Source: Alphaproteobacteria bacterium (GTDB lineage: Bacteria; Pseudomonadota; Alphaproteobacteria; Rhizobiales; Beijerinckiaceae). Taken from it: a stretch of 10,321 nucleotides of DNA. The notes below the pieces were generated by a model. The model was not told the origin of the DNA, searched no databases, and saw only the letters and a list, made by a program, of their open reading frames with translations. The stretch is taken from assembly GCA_009921785.1 (NCBI GenBank), contig RFXE01000050.1:1-10321 (forward strand), written 5' to 3'. Shown here one piece after another: positions 7,937 through 10,321 of the stretch; position 1 is the stretch's first letter; each line of letters starts with the position of its first letter. A program made the translations under genes and the position numbers.

Positions 7937-8155
7937 TCAGTTCAGTTTCCGGTTAGGGTCATTGTGGAGACCCCGTTGTTCTAACGTGCGGACTATTGCT
8001 GATAAATTTTTGATCACAACTTTTAAAGGATCGGAAAGCTCGTAGCCACCCATTGCGTCAAGTTCGCTCGCACACACGTAAATGCAGCCTAAGATATATG
8101 ATAGTCTTTGAGTTTCGAAAAAATCATATTGAGAATCGCAACTTATAGTTGTCAT
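7937..8155 (-). CDS. Small hypothetical protein, divergent from luxR
   Basis: A 72-residue protein I do not recognise (starts MTTISCDSQYDFF, ends RGLHNDPNRKLN). It has no membrane segment or signal peptide. Regular hydrophobic spacing (RLSYILGCIYVCASELDAM, then VVIKNLSAIVRTLEQRG) suggests two or three alpha helices, perhaps a small dimerising protein. The frame opens at a GTG at 8164, but GAGGTG at 8162-8167 serves as a Shine-Dalgarno sequence 6 nt before the ATG at 8155, so the ATG is the likely start. That ribosome site is the best evidence that the gene is real. Upstream, 56 nt before the start, is a 16-bp CTGT-N8-ACAG dyad like the one before luxI, so it may belong to the quorum-sensing regulon. 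An anti-activator or accessory protein for LuxR is one guess. No homology supports that. Confidence 0.6.
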   Translation of the reverse strand: MTTISCDSQYDFFETQRLSYILGCIYVCASELDAMGGYELSDPLKVVIKNLSAIVRTLEQRGLHNDPNRKLN

Positions 8156-8211
8156 TTTTAACACCTCGCCTTTTCGTCAGTGACACTTAACAGTTTTAAG
8201 ATGATGAGATA

Positions 8212-8227
8212 CTGTCTTATGTTACAG
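8212..8227. promoter_or_regulatory. Candidate lux box between small gene and luxR
   Basis: The sequence CTGTCTTATGTTACAG is an inverted repeat of CTGT/ACAG with an 8-bp centre; the flanking bases extend each arm to ACTGT/ACAGT. This is the general shape of LuxR-protein binding sites and has the same arm sequence and spacing as the dyad upstream of luxI. It lies 56 nt from the start of the small minus-strand gene and 174 nt from luxR. It could activate the minus-strand promoter, whose possible -10 (TTAAAA) begins 13 nt past the box. It could also act on luxR, as it ends 9 bp before a possible luxR -35. Confidence 0.5.
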
Positions 8228-8236
8228 TTTCACGAA

Positions 8237-8265
8237 TTGAACGGACTAACAGCCTTCGCTGTAAG
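8237..8265 (+). promoter_or_regulatory. Possible luxR promoter
   Basis: TTGAAC (8237-8242) and TGTAAG (8260-8265) stand 17 bp apart, each matching four of six bases of the sigma-70 consensus. A 22-bp dyad overlaps the spacer and -10 (see the entry at 8245). The match is modest, and other AT-rich segments nearby (for example around 8277-8297) could serve instead. Confidence 0.25.
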
Positions 8266-8266
8266 T
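8245..8266. promoter_or_regulatory. 22-bp dyad overlapping possible luxR promoter
   Basis: The arms ACT-A-ACAGC (8245-8253) and GCTGT-A-AGT (8258-8266) are complementary except for one A·A mismatch, around a 4-bp CTTC centre. The half-sites ACAG and CTGT are those of the lux boxes, but arranged inside-out. It might be an operator for a regulator of luxR or an RNA hairpin. The function is unknown. Confidence 0.4.
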
Positions 8267-8289
8267 ATTCGCCCTCTAATAACGAAAAA

Positions 8290-8328
8290 GAATAATTGAA
8301 TAGCCATTTCCAAAGGAAAAAATTATTC
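8290..8328. promoter_or_regulatory. Nested dyad in luxR upstream region
   Basis: Perfect 8-bp outer arms GAATAATT (8290-8297) and AATTATTC (8321-8328) enclose a second perfect palindrome, TTTCC-AAA-GGAAA (8307-8319). It lies 73 nt before the luxR start and probably within its leader if transcription begins near 8272. It could be an operator pair or a structured 5' UTR. The AT-rich composition raises the odds of a chance repeat, but the 8-bp arms plus the inner 5-bp arms are more than expected. Confidence 0.4.
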
Positions 8329-8360
8329 GCGCTAAAACAGATCATCCTTAACGGCGGCTT

Positions 8361-8375
8361 CTTCTTTGAAAGAAG
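8361..8375. promoter_or_regulatory. Palindrome just before luxR ribosome site
   Basis: CTTCTTTGAAAGAAG is a perfect 7-bp inverted repeat around a single G, 12 nt upstream of the luxR Shine-Dalgarno (AGGAG at 8388-8392). As RNA it would form a 5-bp stem with a 5-nt loop. As DNA it could be a protein-binding site. No known operator is matched. Confidence 0.3.
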
Positions 8376-8401
8376 GGCAGAGATCGTAGGAGACAGGGAC
8401 G

Positions 8402-9157
8402 ATGAATATTAAACGTTTAAATTCCGACAAGGCAGAGGATAAACTTTCTGATTTAATTGAGCGTGTCGATAAAGTTCGCGAAAATGACGAGCTTCATAGT
8501 CTCGTGAAAGAATCAAAAGAAAAATATGGCGTTAGAAACATATCCTTTGCCGGGTTTAACTTAGGCACCCTAACACTAATCGAACCTGTTTCTGTTTGGA
8601 CCTACAAGCCAGAATGGATTGATCATTATCGTCGAAAAAACTATTTAGATGTTGATCCCGTTGTTAAAACAGTTCCCACCTCAATCTTGCCAGTCGATTG
8701 GTCGCAATTTGATCGGCGAGATCAGAATGTAAAAGCATTCTTTTCGGAAGCCTATGACGCAGGCGTTGGCAATCACGGCCTATCGATTCCGGTGCGTGGC
8801 CGAAATGGAGAGTTTTCAATCTTCAGCCTAACATTCGATGAATCTGAACATGATTGGCAAGAATACAAACGGCTCTACATGCGCGACTTCCAGGTCCTTG
8901 CTGTATTTTTTCACCAATCAATGCTTCGAGCGCACAAAGTAACTGCACCTGAATTCGAATTAACGGAGCGGGAGCTGCAGGTTTTATATTGGGCGGCGTG
9001 CGGTAAGACAAGCGATGAAACGGGAATGATCTTAGGCATTTCAAAGCGTGGCATTCGTTATCATACGTCCAATATCCTGACAAAATTAAATGCTGTAAAC
9101 ATCGCTCACGCTGTTGGCAAAGCAGTCTATTTTAATTTGATTAACCCACCAAAGTAA
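8402..9157 (+). CDS. luxR: LuxR-family acyl-homoserine-lactone receptor/transcription factor
   Basis: A 251-residue quorum-sensing regulator; the symbol is a family name. Residues ~25-175 are the autoinducer-binding domain. The six signature ligand-pocket residues line up with those of TraR: W72, Y76, D85, P86, W100 and G126 (motifs PEWIDHY, DVDPVV, VDWSQF, GNHGLSIPVRG). Residues ~185-245 are the LuxR/GerE helix-turn-helix with E191, L195 and G201 at the same spacing as TraR E178, L182 and G188 (LTERELQVLYWAACGKT, RGIRYHTSNILTKL). A functional signal-binding and DNA-binding protein is therefore likely, not an orphan with altered pocket. The ATG at 8402 has AGGAG 9 nt before it. It lies 104 nt upstream of the luxI-type gene on the same strand, the usual cognate arrangement. 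The sampled GC content is low (about 38% in 8521-8580) compared with the sox genes. Confidence 0.93.
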   Translation: MNIKRLNSDKAEDKLSDLIERVDKVRENDELHSLVKESKEKYGVRNISFAGFNLGTLTLIEPVSVWTYKPEWIDHYRRKNYLDVDPVVKTVPTSILPVDWSQFDRRDQNVKAFFSEAYDAGVGNHGLSIPVRGRNGEFSIFSLTFDESEHDWQEYKRLYMRDFQVLAVFFHQSMLRAHKVTAPEFELTERELQVLYWAACGKTSDETGMILGISKRGIRYHTSNILTKLNAVNIAHAVGKAVYFNLINPPK

Positions 9158-9180
9158 AATGATTCGGCCATTATTGTAAG

Positions 9181-9196
9181 CTGTTATACCTAACAG
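9181..9196. promoter_or_regulatory. Lux box upstream of luxI
   Basis: CTGTTATACCTAACAG is a perfect 6-bp inverted repeat (CTGTTA/TAACAG) with a 4-bp centre, ending 65 nt before the luxI start. A TATATT at 9211-9216 lies 14 bp after it and fits as the -10 element, which would place the box over the -35 region, as in promoters activated directly by LuxR proteins. This gives the expected positive feedback of LuxR-signal on luxI. The assignment rests on shape and position, not on a known binding motif for this LuxR. Confidence 0.7.
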
Positions 9197-9210
9197 ATGA
9201 CGTAGCGGAA

Positions 9211-9216
9211 TATATT
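9211..9216 (+). promoter_or_regulatory. Putative -10 element of luxI promoter
   Basis: TATATT matches five of six bases of the sigma-70 -10 consensus and lies 14 bp downstream of the lux box. Transcription would start near 9222-9224, leaving a leader of only about 38-40 nt before the luxI ATG. Confidence 0.4.
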
Positions 9217-9228
9217 TCTCATGATCTA

Positions 9229-9253
9229 ACTCCCACGCCATTTTTTTGGGAGT
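9229..9253 (+). promoter_or_regulatory. Hairpin enclosing the luxI Shine-Dalgarno sequence
   Basis: ACTCCCA (9229-9235) is perfectly complementary to TGGGAGT (9247-9253) around an 11-nt T-rich loop. The right arm contains GGGAG (9248-9252), the evident Shine-Dalgarno of luxI, 9 nt before the ATG at 9262. Folding would block ribosome entry, so luxI translation may need the hairpin to be opened by temperature, a small RNA, a chaperone or a protein. The U-run is in the loop and not after the stem, so it is not an intrinsic terminator. Confidence 0.55.
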
Positions 9254-9261
9254 AGACACTC

Positions 9262-9903
9262 ATGATCATTCTAATCAACGGCTCTGAAAAAGAGCGCTAT
9301 CCGCGATTAATTTCCTCTATGTACCGCTTGCGGGCCAAGATCTTTCAAGAGCGGCTCGGTTGGGACGTCACGGTTAAAAATGGTTTCGAGATCGACCAAT
9401 TCGACGACATCAACCCTTTATACCTGATCGCTGTTGACCCGACGGGAACACATGTTCGTGGTACAGTTCGGCTCTTACCAACGACCGGGCCTAATATGTT
9501 GCGCGATGTCTTCCCGATGCTGTTGCCCAAAAGCGAAATCATCGAAAGCGCAACAATCTGGGAGTGTTCACGTTTCGCGGTCGACCCTTCAATCGAAACA
9601 CCTATGGAAGGGCATTTCGTGAGCGAGGCAACCGGCGAACTTATGGCCGCCGTTATTGAAGTTGGCCTTCTGGCAGGCTTAACAGAAGTTATGGGCGTAT
9701 TTGATGCGCGCTTCATTCGTATTCTCAGGGCCGCTGGCACGCCTCCCCTGCTTGTCAGTAAGCCGCAAAAGATCGGGGTCTGCATGACTTCGGTTGGACT
9801 TTTCGAAGTCAGCGAGCAGTCACTAGCCAATATTCAAAAGGCCTGTGGCCTTAATGGCTCCGTGCTGGAAGCTGCAAGCAGCCAGCGCTACTTCGCCGCG
9901 TAA
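9262..9903 (+). CDS. luxI: LuxI-family acyl-homoserine-lactone synthase
   Basis: A 213-residue autoinducer synthase that joins an acyl group (from acyl-ACP or acyl-CoA) to S-adenosylmethionine to make an acyl-homoserine lactone; the symbol is a family name. All classical invariant residues are present: R24, F28, W34, D45, D48, R70, F84, E101 and R104 (motifs YRLRAKIFQERLGW, EIDQFD, RGTVRLLPT, WECSRFAVDP). The C-terminal half has the family pattern AGLTEVMGVFDARFIRILRAAG. The acyl chain cannot be deduced; Hyphomicrobiales include synthases using aryl or branched CoA substrates (RpaI, BjaI). It is transcribed in the same direction as luxR, with its own lux box and a ribosome site inside a hairpin. 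Its base composition in a sampled line (9541-9600, 50% GC) is higher than that of luxR. Confidence 0.95.
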   Translation: MIILINGSEKERYPRLISSMYRLRAKIFQERLGWDVTVKNGFEIDQFDDINPLYLIAVDPTGTHVRGTVRLLPTTGPNMLRDVFPMLLPKSEIIESATIWECSRFAVDPSIETPMEGHFVSEATGELMAAVIEVGLLAGLTEVMGVFDARFIRILRAAGTPPLLVSKPQKIGVCMTSVGLFEVSEQSLANIQKACGLNGSVLEAASSQRYFAA

Positions 9904-9932
9904 GCAGGCAAAGCATTACGGCGACAAAATCA

Positions 9933-9961
9933 GCGTCCGGCTTGACAGGCCGGGCGCCTTT
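9933..9961 (+). terminator. Rho-independent terminator of luxI
   Basis: A 9-bp GC-rich stem, GCGTCCGGC (9933-9941) with GCCGGGCGC (9949-9957) including one G·U wobble, has a 7-nt loop and is followed by a pyrimidine tail, CTTTCTGTCTCGTCTTTT. It lies 29 nt after the luxI stop. The tail is interrupted, so termination may be partial. Confidence 0.65.
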
Positions 9962-10088
9962 CTGTCTCGTCTTTTGTAGCGTTGTCCGGTGGGACATAGC
10001 CCTTCATCGGCTCCGGCGGGAGCATCCATTCTCATCGATCAGGATCGGCAAGTCCGGTTTGGTCTTCAACTTGGTTTCGCCGGTTACC

Positions 10089-10321
10089 GTGTCCGCCTAT
10101 TTATCGCCTTCCGAAATTGACGCGCTGTATCTGAGCCTCAAAGTGGCTCTGGTGGCGACGCTGTGGACGCTGCCGCCCGGCATTGCGATTGCCTTTGTGC
10201 TCGCGCGCTTCAAGTTTCCGGGCCACGCGATACTCAATGGGCTCGTGCATCTACCGCTCGTGATGCCGCCAGTGGTCACCGGCTATCTTTTACTCATTGC
10301 ATTCGGTCGCAACGGGGTCAT
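10089..10321 (+). CDS. modB: Molybdate ABC transporter permease ModB (3' end outside window)
   Basis: The 77 residues visible match the N-terminus of ModB, the inner-membrane permease that moves molybdate with the ModA binding protein and ModC ATPase. After a short N-terminal segment (SPSEIDALYLSLKVA) come a first membrane helix (about residues 17-38) and the family motif FKFPGHAILNGLVHLPLVMPPVVTGYLLL, close to E. coli ModB (FPGKALLD, HLPLVLPPVV). The frame is open far upstream, so the start is uncertain. The GTG at 10089 gives the family length but has no clear ribosome site; TTG codons at 10071 and 10059 are alternatives. No modA lies immediately upstream, where luxI ends. The gene runs off the right edge. 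Confidence 0.85.
   Translation, partial: MSAYLSPSEIDALYLSLKVALVATLWTLPPGIAIAFVLARFKFPGHAILNGLVHLPLVMPPVVTGYLLLIAFGRNGV

Noticed and set aside
9345..9830. 161-residue minus-strand frame opposite luxI
   Set aside because: It is a Ser/Thr-rich complement of a gene whose invariant residues are all present; no independent signal was found.
10097..10279. 60-residue minus-strand frame opposite modB
   Set aside because: It is the complement of the conserved ModB helices, with no ribosome site.
1..10321. tRNA/rRNA genes, CRISPR arrays, insertion sequences, prophage genes
   Set aside because: No cloverleaf, regularly spaced repeat, transposase or phage protein was seen on either strand.

Overview
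The window looks like chromosomal DNA of an alphaproteobacterium, most likely Hyphomicrobiales (Rhizobiales). The evidence is an mbfA-type ferritin/VIT1 gene, a four-subunit soxBDAG sarcosine oxidase operon, a palindromic intergenic element of a style common in rhizobial genomes, and a LuxI/LuxR pair. No taxonomic marker gene is present, so the placement is inference.

Layout from left to right: (1) the 3' part of a small membrane-anchored hypothetical gene on the + strand (to 431); (2) a minus-strand pair running leftwards, mbfA (ferritin-like plus VIT1 iron exporter, 2365-1388) and then a metallophosphoesterase (1356-469), 31 nt apart and probably co-transcribed; (3) a 250-bp divergent promoter region; (4) soxB-soxD-soxA-soxG on the + strand (2616-7806), encoding heterotetrameric sarcosine oxidase. 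In this operon soxD/soxA and soxA/soxG overlap, while soxB and soxD are separated by a palindromic repeat; (5) a visibly AT-rich interval with a small minus-strand gene of unknown function (8155-7937) and, divergent from it, a LuxR-type receptor gene (8402-9157); (6) a LuxI-type acyl-homoserine-lactone synthase gene (9262-9903) with a strong lux-box candidate upstream and a hairpin terminator downstream; (7) the start of modB (molybdate ABC permease), cut by the right edge.

How the genes work together: SoxBDAG oxidatively demethylates sarcosine to glycine, delivers the one-carbon unit to tetrahydrofolate and makes H2O2. MbfA next door exports iron and may lessen iron/H2O2 stress, although the link is only positional. 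LuxI and LuxR form a quorum-sensing circuit in which all six signature LuxR residues of the ligand domain and all nine LuxI signature residues checked are present.

The most interesting part is the control DNA around luxR/luxI. Two 16-bp CTGT-N8-ACAG dyads lie at similar distances (56 and 65 nt) from the start codons of the small unknown gene and of luxI. This suggests the small gene is a quorum-regulated partner of the circuit. The luxI Shine-Dalgarno sequence is enclosed in a perfect 7-bp hairpin arm pair that would occupy almost the whole predicted leader. Three further dyads are packed into the 237-bp luxR upstream region.
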